Assembly: GCA_937916365.1 (NCBI GenBank)
Contig: CALFSY010000025.1
Span: 1-33,612 of the forward strand
Reading direction: 5' to 3'
DNA: 33,612 nt
DNA from: an uncultured Jannaschia sp.
GTDB lineage: Bacteria; Pseudomonadota; Alphaproteobacteria; Rhodobacterales; Rhodobacteraceae
Part shown: positions 21,652-31,037 of the stretch, piece by piece
How the letters are laid out: each line of letters starts with the position of its first letter
How positions within the stretch are numbered: position 1 is the first letter of the stretch
The notes under the pieces: model-generated
Told to the model about the DNA's origin: nothing
The model's database searches: none
What the model saw: the letters and a program-made list of their open reading frames with translations, nothing else
Position numbers and translations under genes: made by a program

Positions 21652-22923
21652 ATGAAACCTCTTCCTATTCTAACCGCGGTGTTGGTGTGCGTGACGTTGT
21701 ATTTCGCAATTCTGGACCGTGATACATTGGTGCAGTTTGCAGGTCGTTTTGCCGCGCAAGAACCACAAGAATCACAAGCCAACGAAACAAGCACTGACAA
21801 TACCGCGTCCGACGCCATTATAACCGCGCAGGCCGAAAATGGCGCTGCAGCGCAGCCTTCACCCGATATACGCGATGATCGACTGCACGTGCGCGTGCGA
21901 CATTCCATCGCGCAACCCGCAGAAACAGCCGTTATTTTACGAGGCCGGACCGAGGCGATGCGCCAAGTTGAAGTTGCCGCCGAAACCTCGGGCCGGATTG
22001 TGTCAGACCCAATTCGCGCAGGCGCATCAGTGGATGAAGGGCAGCTTTTGTGCGAAATTGATCCCGGCACCCGCATCGCAGATTTGGCCGAGGCCGAGGC
22101 GCGATTTTTAGAGGCCGAGGCCCGTTTGGCCGAGGCCGAGGCCAGCGTGATGGCCGCTACAATCGACAGCCAAGCGGCCAACCAACTATCCGAAAGCGGA
22201 TTTGCATCCGAAACACGTGCCGCATCGGCCAGCGCGACATTAGCATCGGCACAGGCGGCCGCACAAGCCGCCGTAAGCGGTATACGCAGTGCCGAGGCCG
22301 CCGTCATTCGCGCCCAGGAAGACATTGATCGGCTTCGCATTCGTGCCCCGTTTGCCGGTCTTTTAGAAAGCGACACCGCCGAATTAGGCAGCTTTATGCA
22401 ACCTGGCGCGTTATGCGCCACAATCATCGCGCTGGACCCGATAAAATTGGTGGGTTTTGTGCCCGAGGCGCGCGTGAATCGCGTGCAGACCGGCGCGGAT
22501 TCGCGCGCGCGGCTTTCCACAGGGGCCGAGGTGAACGGTGTGGTGACATTTCTTTCCCGATCCGCCGATCCGCGCACGCGCACATTTCGCGTCGAAATTT
22601 TGGTGCCTAACCCCGATGTTACAATTCGTGACGGACAATCGGCCGATATTATGATCCAAACCGATGGCACACCTGCGCATCTTTTGCCGGCCTCTGCCAT
22701 GGTATTAGACAATGATGATACATTGGGCGTTTGGATCGTCGAAGATGGGATCGTGCATTTTGCCCCTGTTATGATGCTGCGCGATACCGCGCGCGGGGTA
22801 TGGTTGGCCGGATTGCCCGAGGCGGTGGATGTTATCACCATAGGCCAAGGTTTTGTAACCGAAGGTATGCCTGTGCGTATCACATACGAATCCGAAACAG
22901 CAGAGGCGGAGGCAACACCATGA
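21652..22923 (+). CDS. RND efflux periplasmic adaptor (membrane fusion protein)
   Basis: A 423-residue adaptor joining an RND pump to an outer-membrane channel. I chose the ATG at 21652 (MKPLPILTAVLVCVTLYFAIL), which begins with a membrane anchor; the frame extends upstream without a better start. After a Glu/Gln/Asn-rich linker (ending near residue 75) come the barrel-sandwich half (VILRGRTEAMRQVEVAAETSGRI, GQLLCEIDPG), an alpha-helical hairpin of repeated Ala/Glu heptads (about nt 22080-22330, LAEAEARFLEAEARLAEAEA), then IRAPFAGLLESDTAELGSFM and the beta-barrel domain with the DGQSADIMI motif. The stop overlaps the permease ATG by 4 nt. No outer-membrane factor gene is adjacent, so a shared TolC is likely; the one at 0.9-2.3 kb is a possibility but is tied to the secretion ABC gene. 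Confidence 0.9.
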   Translation: MKPLPILTAVLVCVTLYFAILDRDTLVQFAGRFAAQEPQESQANETSTDNTASDAIITAQAENGAAAQPSPDIRDDRLHVRVRHSIAQPAETAVILRGRTEAMRQVEVAAETSGRIVSDPIRAGASVDEGQLLCEIDPGTRIADLAEAEARFLEAEARLAEAEASVMAATIDSQAANQLSESGFASETRAASASATLASAQAAAQAAVSGIRSAEAAVIRAQEDIDRLRIRAPFAGLLESDTAELGSFMQPGALCATIIALDPIKLVGFVPEARVNRVQTGADSRARLSTGAEVNGVVTFLSRSADPRTRTFRVEILVPNPDVTIRDGQSADIMIQTDGTPAHLLPASAMVLDNDDTLGVWIVEDGIVHFAPVMMLRDTARGVWLAGLPEAVDVITIGQGFVTEGMPVRITYESETAEAEATP

Positions 22924-25900
22924 TGGGTTTGGTCGATTGGGCGGCATCGCGTGCGCGCATGGTCATCGCCTTTGTTTTGTTGTCGCTCACTGCGGGGGCG
23001 GCGGCGTATGTGGGCCTACCCAAAGAAGGCGAACCCGACATTGATATTCCCGGGCTTTTTGTGTCGGTCCCGTTCCCAGGCATATCAGCGGAAGATAGTG
23101 AACGTTTGTTGATCCAACCTATGGAATCGGAATTTCAGGATCTAGATGGGTTAACCACAGTCACATCCACCGCAGCCGAAGGATATGCCGGCGTATTTTT
23201 GGAATTTGAATTTGGGTGGGATAAATCGGCCACCATCGCCGATGTGCGCGACGCCATGAGCCGGGCCGAGGCAGATTTTCCCGAAGGTAGCGACAATTAT
23301 TCAATCGAAGAAATCAATTTTTCCGAATTCCCCATCATTATTGTGGCGTTATCGGGCAACGCGCCCGAACGCACCATCCTGCGGCTTGCCAACGAAATGC
23401 AAGACGCACTTGAAGGATTGTCACCGGTTTTAGAGGCCGGTTTGGCCGGTGATCGCGAAGAAATGTTAGAGGTTATTTTAGATCCTTTGGCGTTAGAAGC
23501 CCACGATGTTGCGGCGCAGGATTTGATAAACGCCGTCATCAACAACAATCAGTTGATTGCCGCGGGCGAGGTCGATACCCAAAGCGGCGCGATTTCCATT
23601 AAAATCCCCTCCAGCTTTGATACGGCAGAGGATGTGTATAACCTGGCCATCACTGTGAATGGTGATCGCGTGGTGACCTTGGGCGAACTGGCCGATATTC
23701 GCCTGACCTACGAAGACCGCGAAGGCACTGCACGATTTAACGGCGACACCACCATCGCGTTGCAGGTGGTTAAACGTCAGGGTTTTAACGTTATTGACAC
23801 CGCCGCATTGGTTGCCGAAACAGTTGACGCGGTGCGCGCCACATGGCCGCCCGAGGTGCAGGCCACAGTGCAGGTGTCCACCACGCTGGATCAATCCCGA
23901 AACGTGCGCGACATGGTGCGACAGTTAGAAGGGTCGGTTTTAACCGCCGTGGCCTTGGTTATGATCGTGGTATTGGCCGCATTGGGCACGCGATCGGCGC
24001 TTTTGGTGGGGTTTGCGATTCCCACATCGTTTTTGTTGTGTTTTATTTTACTGGGGGCGATGGGCATTGCCATTTCAAATATGGTGATGTTTGGCCTAAT
24101 CCTGGCGGTGGGTATGTTGGTCGATGGGGCCATCGTTGTGGTGGAATATGCCGACAAACGCTTGACCGAAGGCGCGCGGCCCATGCAGGCCTATACCGAT
24201 GCGGCCAAACGTATGTTTTGGCCCATCGTCAGCTCAACCGCCACAACCCTGTGCGCGTTTTTACCCATGTTGTTTTGGCCCGGCGTGCCAGGCGAATTCA
24301 TGGGCATGTTACCCGTGACGTTGATTTTTGTTTTAACCGCATCGTTAATCGTTGCATTGATTTATTTGCCGGTCTTGGGCGGGGTCGCTGCACGATTTAG
24401 CAGGATTATTGATACTGCAACTGTAGTGGCTCGAAACGCGTTACCCTGGTATGGCGTGCGGTTGGGTATTACTATTGCCATTGGATTTTTTATGTTTTTT
24501 GCGATTCTGCAAACGGTATATCCGGGTGTTTTGGTGCCCGTGCCCCCCGATAGCGGGCCGATTGCCGCAATGGTCCCAGGGGCCGTTTTGTTTTTAATCA
24601 GCAGCGTTGCCATGTCGATTTTCATCGGAACGGTGCGTATCGCACAACCGGCGCAACGCGTGCAGGCGGGATACCGGCGGTCGCCCTTTGGATGGGTCAT
24701 TCATGCGCTAACCGGTAATCCGGTGATGCCGGTGGTGTCCATCCTGGCGGTTGTGGCGATTGTGGCTTCGGTTTTCTTTTATTTCACAGAAAACAACAAC
24801 GGGGTTGAATTTTTTGTCGAAACCGAGCCCGAAAATGCCATCGTCTATGTGCGTGCGCGTGGCAATTTATCGGTCGATGAAATGGATGCCTTGGTGCACC
24901 AGGTCGAAGAAATTGCATTACAGGCCGAAGGTGTGCGCGACGTGTTTGCGTTTGCCGGGGATGGGGGGTTAAATAACAACACCGGTGGCGCAGCCGTGCC
25001 AATGGACACGATCGGTCAGGTGCAACTGGATCTTGAACCCTGGGGCGACCGCGAAGACGGAGACGTCATATTAAACCGGTTGCAAGCCGAGCTTGACCAA
25101 ATTCCCGGCATTCAAACCGAAATCTTGGAACAAGCCCAAGGTCCGGCAGACAGCAAACCGGTTAATTTGCGCCTTTCGGGCGATAATTGGCAAGATCTGC
25201 AAGACGCTGCGGCAATCGCACGCGATTATTTCGAGGGTGTGGCCGGATTAACCCTAATCGAAGATACGCGCCCCTTACCTGGTATTGATTGGCGTATCGC
25301 CGTGGATGTAGAGGCCGCGGGCCGCCACGGGGCAGATGTGGCCACAGTGGGCGCGATGGTGCAGCTTGTGACCCGCGGCATTTTCCTTGATACAATGCGG
25401 GTGCCATCCTCAGACGAAGAAATCGAAATTCGCGTACGGTTCCCCGAAGAGGCGCGCGTTTTGTCAACGCTTGATACACTTCGCGTGCGCACCCAGGATG
25501 GGTTGGTGCCACTGGCAAATTTTGTTTCCTATGAACCCGCGCGACAGTTGGCAGAGGTTCAGCGGATCGACCAATCGCGCGTGTTTGATGTGCGCGCCGG
25601 GGTCGAAGGTGGGCTGGTCGCCATATCCGCGATCCCCACCACCACGGACAACGACGCCCAAACAGGCGCGTCAAATGACACCACCGATGATGGTGTAACC
25701 ACGCAGCCCACAGAATTGGCGTTGGCCTTTGAAATCCCCGCCGATCAGGCGCGCGATAACCCCAATGTTGATTTTGTGCGCACCACGCCAAGGACATTTC
25801 CCATGTCCCTATTTTTAGGGGACAGTGAGGCTTATTTTGATGTGCAGTATTTGACGGGTGTTGATAGTTTGACTGCACTGCGCGCTTTGGATGCTGATGA

Positions 25901-26882
25901 AAACACGCGCCTAAGTATCACCCCAATCACCGCCAATGAACGCATCCAACAGATCACGGAATGGATCACAACCCAATCACCTTTCCCCGCCTCGGTATCG
26001 TGGACGTGGGCCGGCGATCAGGAAGAACAGGCGGAATCCGGCCAATTCCTGGCCTTTGCATTTGCCGCATCGTTGGGGTTGATGTTCATTATTCTGCTGG
26101 CACAGTTCAATTCGGTTTATAATTCCGTTCTTGTGCTGTTGGCGGTTATTTTATCAACGACCGGCGTGTTGATCGGCATGTTGGTCATGGACCAAGCCTT
26201 TTCAATCATCATGACAGGCACGGGGATTTTGGCCCTGGCCGGAATTGTGGTAAACAACAACATCGTGCTTATTGATACGTTTCAAGATTACGCACGTTAT
26301 ATGCCCCGGCTTGAGGCGATCGTGCGCACGGCCGAGGCACGCATCCGGCCTGTTTTGTTGACCACGATCACAACAATGGCGGGTTTAACCCCGATGATGT
26401 ATGGCATCAGCCTAGATTTCGCAGGGGGTGGTTATACCATCGACAGCCCCACGGCGCTGTGGTGGAAACAACTGGCCACAGCGGTTGTTTTCGGCTTGGG
26501 AATTGCAACTGTTTTAACCTTGATCTTTACACCGTCGTTGTTGGCGTTACGCGTGTGGATTTGGGTAATCCTGGTTTGGATAACCCGTGGTTTGGCCCGC
26601 CTTGGTGCCCGCCGGATGAGCCAACGCACCCGCGATTGGGCCCTAACCCGTGCCGCCCGGCGCCAATCAGACCCCACCATCCTATGGGATTGGGAGGCAG
26701 AGGTCACACCACCAACAAACAGGGAAAGCGATACCAAAACACAACCAACCGACGCCCCCACAATGCCGCCGTTGGCCCAATCTGATCGGGAACATGAAGG
26801 CGAGGTCGCGATCGTGGCGGACACACCCCCCGAACCAGACACCAAAATCGGGCCACGCCCCCCGCTGCCTGCGGCGGAATAA
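22920..26882 (+). CDS. RND-superfamily efflux permease, unusually long with two extra hydrophobic segments
   Basis: A 1320-residue proton-driven efflux permease; AcrB-type pumps are about 1050. The N-terminal helix, EGEPDIDIPGLFVSVPFPGISAEDSE and two similar halves are typical. The TM4 motif reads GMLVDGAIVVVEY: Asp402 is kept, but the second Asp (AcrB D408) is Gly403. TM10 reads GIVVNNNIVLIDTF, with Asn1112 in place of AcrB K940, as in VxNN-type HAE relatives. Between TM6 and TM7 are two extra hydrophobic stretches (about 511-538 and 548-574), so 14 rather than 12 spans are possible. There is also a Thr/Asp-rich insert near 907-931 and a hydrophilic Pro-rich tail of about 90 residues. It is translationally coupled to the adaptor. 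Substrates are unknown; drug or solvent efflux is only an inference. Confidence 0.88.
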   Translation: MMGLVDWAASRARMVIAFVLLSLTAGAAAYVGLPKEGEPDIDIPGLFVSVPFPGISAEDSERLLIQPMESEFQDLDGLTTVTSTAAEGYAGVFLEFEFGWDKSATIADVRDAMSRAEADFPEGSDNYSIEEINFSEFPIIIVALSGNAPERTILRLANEMQDALEGLSPVLEAGLAGDREEMLEVILDPLALEAHDVAAQDLINAVINNNQLIAAGEVDTQSGAISIKIPSSFDTAEDVYNLAITVNGDRVVTLGELADIRLTYEDREGTARFNGDTTIALQVVKRQGFNVIDTAALVAETVDAVRATWPPEVQATVQVSTTLDQSRNVRDMVRQLEGSVLTAVALVMIVVLAALGTRSALLVGFAIPTSFLLCFILLGAMGIAISNMVMFGLILAVGMLVDGAIVVVEYADKRLTEGARPMQAYTDAAKRMFWPIVSSTATTLCAFLPMLFWPGVPGEFMGMLPVTLIFVLTASLIVALIYLPVLGGVAARFSRIIDTATVVARNALPWYGVRLGITIAIGFFMFFAILQTVYPGVLVPVPPDSGPIAAMVPGAVLFLISSVAMSIFIGTVRIAQPAQRVQAGYRRSPFGWVIHALTGNPVMPVVSILAVVAIVASVFFYFTENNNGVEFFVETEPENAIVYVRARGNLSVDEMDALVHQVEEIALQAEGVRDVFAFAGDGGLNNNTGGAAVPMDTIGQVQLDLEPWGDREDGDVILNRLQAELDQIPGIQTEILEQAQGPADSKPVNLRLSGDNWQDLQDAAAIARDYFEGVAGLTLIEDTRPLPGIDWRIAVDVEAAGRHGADVATVGAMVQLVTRGIFLDTMRVPSSDEEIEIRVRFPEEARVLSTLDTLRVRTQDGLVPLANFVSYEPARQLAEVQRIDQSRVFDVRAGVEGGLVAISAIPTTTDNDAQTGASNDTTDDGVTTQPTELALAFEIPADQARDNPNVDFVRTTPRTFPMSLFLGDSEAYFDVQYLTGVDSLTALRALDADENTRLSITPITANERIQQITEWITTQSPFPASVSWTWAGDQEEQAESGQFLAFAFAASLGLMFIILLAQFNSVYNSVLVLLAVILSTTGVLIGMLVMDQAFSIIMTGTGILALAGIVVNNNIVLIDTFQDYARYMPRLEAIVRTAEARIRPVLLTTITTMAGLTPMMYGISLDFAGGGYTIDSPTALWWKQLATAVVFGLGIATVLTLIFTPSLLALRVWIWVILVWITRGLARLGARRMSQRTRDWALTRAARRQSDPTILWDWEAEVTPPTNRESDTKTQPTDAPTMPPLAQSDREHEGEVAIVADTPPEPDTKIGPRPPLPAAE

Positions 26883-26945
26883 TAAACACCGTGCAGCCCC
26901 CACACAGCAGGGATCATCACGTCGTCATAGGCACACACGCCAATA

Positions 26946-26975
26946 CCGCATTATGCGGCATAGATCATGCGATCT
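26946..26975. terminator. Two adjacent hairpins between convergent RND and ABC genes
   Basis: CCGCAT-T-ATGCGG (26946-26958) and AGATC-ATGC-GATCT (26962-26975) are perfect short dyads in the 117-bp spacer where two convergent operons end. No T tract follows on either strand, so they are weak terminator candidates. Confidence 0.3.
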
Positions 26976-26999
26976 GTTGGGTGTATTTATGACTAAGCC

Positions 27000-28877
27000 C
27001 TAAGTTTCCCGCGCATTTTCATCTTCTTCGGCCATTTGCCGATGCCACATCGACGCATACCTGCCTTCGCGTGACAAAAGCGCCTCATGCGTGCCGTGTT
27101 CGGCAACTTCCCCCGCCTCTAACACCAAAATTTGATCAGCCTCTATAATCGTGGACAACCGGTGTGCGATAACAATTACAGAGCGGCCTTGCCCCATGGC
27201 GCGCAGCTCATCTTGAATATCGCGTTCCGTTTCGGAATCAAGCGCGCTTGTCGCTTCATCCAACAACAGGATCGGCGGATCTTTGAGCAAGGTGCGCGCG
27301 ATGCCCACGCGTTGTTTTTCGCCACCTGACAGTTTGAGGCCCCGTTCGCCCACGATGGTGTCGTATCCATCGGGCAGGGTTTGGATAAATGCATCAATTT
27401 TCGCCGCTTTGGCGGCGGCCTCAACCTCGGCAAATGTTGCATCGGGTTTGCCGTATGCAATGTTGTAACGGATCGTATCGTTAAACAACACGGTGTCTTG
27501 TGGCACCACGCCGATCGCATTGTGCAGGCTGGCTTGCGTGACGTCACGTATATCTTGCCCATCTATGCGGATTGCGCCGCCCGTCACATCGTAAAACCGA
27601 AACAAGAGCCGCCCCACAGTTGATTTCCCCGATCCCGATGGCCCGACCAAAGCCAATGTTTGCCCGGGCGGTAACGTAAAATCTAATCGTTGCAGGATTG
27701 TGCGGTTGCTTTCATAGGCAAACTGCACCCCATCAAACACCACTTGCCCGCCCGAAACCGTTAATGCGGGGGCGTTCGGGCCGTCAGACACCTCTTGCGG
27801 TTGTTCAAGCAGATCGAACATTTCCCCCATATCCACCAAGGATTGGCGGATTTCACGATATGCAAAGCCCAAAAAATTCAACGGCATAGTGATTTGAATC
27901 ATATAGGCATTGACCATCACAAAATCGCCCACGGTTAATGTGCCCGCCTGCACCCCAAGGGCGGCCATAACCATCACGGTGACCAACCCCGTGGTGATAA
28001 TCAACGCTTGCCCTAGGTTTAACCACCCCAGCGAATAATAGGTGCGCAGGGCCGCGGCCTCATACCCCGCCATGGCACGGTCGTATCGGGCGGCCTCGCG
28101 CGCCTCGGCGCCGAAATATTTGACGGTTTCAAAGTTTAGCAAGCTATCGACGGCCTTTTGATTGGCGTCGGTGTCTTGGTCGTTCATTTGTTTGCGAATG
28201 CGCACCCGCCATTCGGTAACCTTGAATGTGAACGATACGTAAAGCCCGATGGTGATCAATAGAACAATGAAATATGTGATATCAAACACCACCGCCAACA
28301 CAATGCCGGTCAACATCAATTCCACGCCCAGCGGACCAATCGAAAACACCAAAAACCGCAGCAGAAATTCCACGCCTTTCACACCGCGTTCGATAATCCG
28401 GCTAAGCCCCCCCGTTTTGCGTGTGATGTGATAGCGCAGCGACAGCGCATGAATGTGGTTAAAAGTTTCAAGCGCCAGTTGCCGCAACGCGCGCTGCCCC
28501 ACCTTGGCAAAAATAACATCGCGCAGTTGTTCAAACCCGATGCTGGCCACCCGCGCCACACCATACGCGATGGTCACCCCCACCGCGCCCAGGCCCAACA
28601 TCCACGCCGCCGACGTGGTGGCGGGATCGGCCAATGCATCAACCGCCGCCTTATATAAAAACGGCGCACCGGTGGCGAATACTTTTGCAATCCCAAGCAT
28701 GGTAAGGGTTAAAACAATGCGCCGTTTGATCCAAACTTGATCGCGCGGCCACAAATATGGCCCCATTTTGCGCAATGTGCGCCAACCGCTTTGGCGTTCG
28801 CGCATCTCAATCGTCGCATCATTTTCAACCGGTGCAGTATCGGTTTTTGAAGGATTTAGGCGTGAATCAGCGGTCAT
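27000..28877 (-). CDS. Atm1/HMT1-family ABC exporter (glutathione-linked)
   Basis: A 625-residue half-transporter of the ABCB7/Atm1 type. In mitochondria this family exports a glutathione-based sulfur compound for iron-sulfur and metal homeostasis; the bacterial NaAtm1 exports glutathione-metal conjugates. The transmembrane domain (about 50-345) has the family signature WRVRIRKQMNDQDTDANQ followed by AVDSLLNFETVKYFGAE. The nucleotide-binding domain has Walker A GPSGSGKST (412-420), Q-loop Gln460 in GVVPQDTVLFNDTIRYNIAYG, signature LSGGEKQ (516-522), Walker B ILLLDEATSALD (Asp540, Glu541) and the switch His in IAHRLST. All are intact. AGGA 8 nt before the ATG supports the start. It lies 76 bp downstream of the LysM gene, probably in one operon. 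The specific substrate is inferred. Confidence 0.92.
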   Translation of the reverse strand: MTADSRLNPSKTDTAPVENDATIEMRERQSGWRTLRKMGPYLWPRDQVWIKRRIVLTLTMLGIAKVFATGAPFLYKAAVDALADPATTSAAWMLGLGAVGVTIAYGVARVASIGFEQLRDVIFAKVGQRALRQLALETFNHIHALSLRYHITRKTGGLSRIIERGVKGVEFLLRFLVFSIGPLGVELMLTGIVLAVVFDITYFIVLLITIGLYVSFTFKVTEWRVRIRKQMNDQDTDANQKAVDSLLNFETVKYFGAEAREAARYDRAMAGYEAAALRTYYSLGWLNLGQALIITTGLVTVMVMAALGVQAGTLTVGDFVMVNAYMIQITMPLNFLGFAYREIRQSLVDMGEMFDLLEQPQEVSDGPNAPALTVSGGQVVFDGVQFAYESNRTILQRLDFTLPPGQTLALVGPSGSGKSTVGRLLFRFYDVTGGAIRIDGQDIRDVTQASLHNAIGVVPQDTVLFNDTIRYNIAYGKPDATFAEVEAAAKAAKIDAFIQTLPDGYDTIVGERGLKLSGGEKQRVGIARTLLKDPPILLLDEATSALDSETERDIQDELRAMGQGRSVIVIAHRLSTIIEADQILVLEAGEVAEHGTHEALLSREGRYASMWHRQMAEEDENARET

Positions 28878-28953
28878 TGCGGGTGTCCTAGGTGCTTTTC
28901 GCAGGGTTTACTTTGGATTACAGATTTTCGTATTTTATGCTGCTTGGATTATG

Positions 28954-30246
28954 TCATTCTTGGTCCGCAAGCGCGCGCGGTAAATCGGGCAGTTGGAAAA
29001 TTTGCCCTGGATAAATAAGATCTGGATCGGCAATGTCGCTACGATTTTCCTGAAAAATTTGATGATACACCAAACCATCGCCGAAATTCGCGCGGGCAAT
29101 GCCCCAAAGTGTAAAATCAGGCTGCACGGTAATCACAAATACATCTTCGGCAACCAACATTGGGTTCGATATAATCCGCGCCGGATCTTCGCGCAGAAAC
29201 GGGGTTTCGATTTCGGCCTCAACCACCCCATCTTGTGACGTTTGTTCGATCCGCAAGGTATAGGTGCCAGGATCAACATGAGGTAGGGATAGGCGCCAAT
29301 TCCCCTCTGGCCCAATTTCGCCAAGTTGAATGGGGTGATTGTTTAGAAAAATCCGCACATCGGATGCCGCCGTTCCGCGCCCGGCAAGTGTTACATCGCC
29401 TGCGATGTCATAGGAAATGGCATCAAGCCAGATTTCCGTTTGCGCATCAGGGCCCGGCCCTGCCATGTGCACCACACGATCCCTGTCTGATGCGCCCGCC
29501 ACAGATTGCGAGGGGGGGTGTGGGGATGATCCTTCGCGTTCATCTATACCTGTGGTGGAGGCTGTGCCGATCAGGGTATTATCCGTGGGCGTACGTTCTT
29601 CGGCAGGGTCTGTCGTGGGGGTTTGGGCAACGCCGTCGCCCACGCCCACGCTTATGGGCGGTGCGTCATCCGCACTGTTTGCGGTATCCAAATCGGGCAA
29701 GGCTGTATCGGCGGCTTCAAACGGTGCAATGACGACTGTGTCGTTACCAGGCACCACCGCGCCCATATCCAACAGGGCCTCGACCCTTAGCACACGCGGA
29801 CGGTTGGCCGGATCTAACACTAATAACGCCACGAAATTCCCATCGGCATCGGTTTGAACCATATCAAGCGGTTCGTCATCCAGCAGCAGCCGCACTGTTG
29901 ATCCCGCCGCCGCTTGGCCGGCGATAACTGCGCTGCCCCCTGCATCAACACGCACCAAATCAAAACTAGGTATAATATCCGTGGATGTAGGGGGAATGGG
30001 GGTATCCAATACCCGCGCCACATCATTGTCTGTTGTGAGGTTCGCAGATGTTTGCGGGGGTTGTCCGACGTTTTGTGTCGGCATTTCTGCGGGCAATTTG
30101 GCCGTTTCGGATAACCACACGCCCCCGCCCCCCCGCATTATCCAGATAACACCTGACAGTACCAAAACCCCCAACACAATGATCGCAATCAACCACATTT
30201 TGTTGCGCGCTACATTTACCCAAAATGTATTTTGTTTTGTTGTCAT
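28954..30246 (-). CDS. Membrane-anchored Ig-like/LysM protein
   Basis: A 430-residue protein with one N-terminal transmembrane helix (about 17-37, MWLIAIIVLGVLVLSGVIWIM, positive residues before it), so the bulk is periplasmic. A Pro/Thr/Asn linker leads to a bacterial Ig-like domain (about 100-160, GGSAVIAGQAAAGSTVRLLLD ... DADGNFVALL). An acidic low-complexity stretch (about 175-265) follows, then a second Ig-like domain (about 278-345, DVTLAGRGTAASDVRIFLN ... GPEGNWRLSLP). It ends with a LysM domain (about 373-420, VITVQPDFTLWGIARANFGDG ... ADPDLIYPGQIFQLP) that should bind peptidoglycan. In this group it commonly precedes the Atm1-type gene, as here. A role in envelope or cell-wall attachment is likely; nothing indicates an enzyme. 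Confidence 0.8.
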   Translation of the reverse strand: MTTKQNTFWVNVARNKMWLIAIIVLGVLVLSGVIWIMRGGGGVWLSETAKLPAEMPTQNVGQPPQTSANLTTDNDVARVLDTPIPPTSTDIIPSFDLVRVDAGGSAVIAGQAAAGSTVRLLLDDEPLDMVQTDADGNFVALLVLDPANRPRVLRVEALLDMGAVVPGNDTVVIAPFEAADTALPDLDTANSADDAPPISVGVGDGVAQTPTTDPAEERTPTDNTLIGTASTTGIDEREGSSPHPPSQSVAGASDRDRVVHMAGPGPDAQTEIWLDAISYDIAGDVTLAGRGTAASDVRIFLNNHPIQLGEIGPEGNWRLSLPHVDPGTYTLRIEQTSQDGVVEAEIETPFLREDPARIISNPMLVAEDVFVITVQPDFTLWGIARANFGDGLVYHQIFQENRSDIADPDLIYPGQIFQLPDLPRALADQE

Positions 30247-30341
30247 ATGGGTTTTATCCTGTTTACCGGTTTGCCCGTTTTATTGGCATGGTATTTGTTT
30301 GGATACCTTGTCACAACATCCTCATACACGTTGCGGCGTGC

Positions 30342-30370
30342 TTGAGCCACCACTTCAACATCTTTATCAA
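30342..30370 (+). promoter_or_regulatory. Candidate promoter for the LOG-family gene
   Basis: TTGAGC (30342-30347) and TATCAA (30365-30370) are 17 bp apart, ending 30 bp before the start codon, in the spacer shared with the divergent LysM gene. Modest match. Confidence 0.25.
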
Positions 30371-30400
30371 AGTAAAATGTAGCAAAGGATATGGATCTGT

Positions 30401-30973
30401 ATGTCACTTTTTTCAGTTTGTGTGTATTGCGGCTCGCGCGGCGGGCGTGATCCGGCCTTTCTTCATGCCGCGACCGAATTGGGGGCGGCCCTTGCACGGG
30501 CGCAAATGCGGCTTGTGTATGGCGCGGGAGATTTGGGTTTAATGGGGGCGGTGGCACGGGCCGCCCATGGCGCGGGCGGCGATACATTTGGCGTTGTGCC
30601 AACCCATCTTTTGGAGCGTGAGGCCGCCAACCGCGATCTAAACACCTTTATCATAACCGAAACCATGCACGAACGCAAAAAGGTGATGGTGATGAATGCC
30701 GATGCTATCGTCGTTTTACCCGGTGGCGCGGGCACGTTGGACGAATTTTGTGAAGTGCTGACCTGGCGGCAACTGGACCTGCATACCAAACCAATTTTTA
30801 TTTTAGACGTCAAAGAATATTGGCAACCCTTAATCGCCCTCATTGATCACGTGATTGGGCAGGGGTTCGCGGAAAATGACCTAAGGGAATTTTTTGAGAA
30901 TGTGGCCGATATTCCAACCTTGATGATGGCATTAGAAGGGGCGCGAAACACGCACGCAGCACCCGTAAAGTGA
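30401..30973 (+). CDS. LOG-family protein (TIGR00730), cytokinin riboside 5'-monophosphate phosphoribohydrolase-like
   Basis: A 190-residue Rossmann-fold protein of the LOG/TIGR00730 family. The start VCVYCGSRGGRDPAF, the nucleotide-binding LVYGAGDLGLMGAVARAAHGAGG, and the hallmark PGGAGTLDE (107-115, family PGGxGTxxE with catalytic Glu115) are present, as is the Arg of MHERKKVM (Arg92). The family consensus usually has VYGGG; here it is VYGAG. Plant and several bacterial members release the free base from (cytokinin) nucleoside monophosphates; in most bacteria the physiological role is general AMP/nucleotide phosphoribohydrolysis. It is transcribed alone, divergent from the LysM gene and convergent with sodB. 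Confidence 0.92.
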   Translation: MSLFSVCVYCGSRGGRDPAFLHAATELGAALARAQMRLVYGAGDLGLMGAVARAAHGAGGDTFGVVPTHLLEREAANRDLNTFIITETMHERKKVMVMNADAIVVLPGGAGTLDEFCEVLTWRQLDLHTKPIFILDVKEYWQPLIALIDHVIGQGFAENDLREFFENVADIPTLMMALEGARNTHAAPVK

Positions 30974-30994
30974 ACCATGGGAATGTGGCCCAGA

Positions 30995-31011
30995 CCCGCC
31001 TATATGGCGGG
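30995..31011. terminator. Hairpin between convergent LOG and sodB genes
   Basis: A perfect stem CCCGCC/GGCGGG with loop TATAT lies 22 nt after the LOG stop and 27 nt beyond the sodB stop on the other strand. No strong T tract follows, so bidirectional termination is plausible but weak. Confidence 0.4.
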
Positions 31012-31037
31012 CTTGGTCATTTGATAGATAGGCCGCG

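Noticed and set aside
21621..22883. A 420-codon open frame antisense to the efflux adaptor
   Set aside because: It mirrors the adaptor gene, is Ser/Arg/Ala-rich with no recognisable domain, has no ribosome-binding site, and the sense strand encodes a clear family protein.
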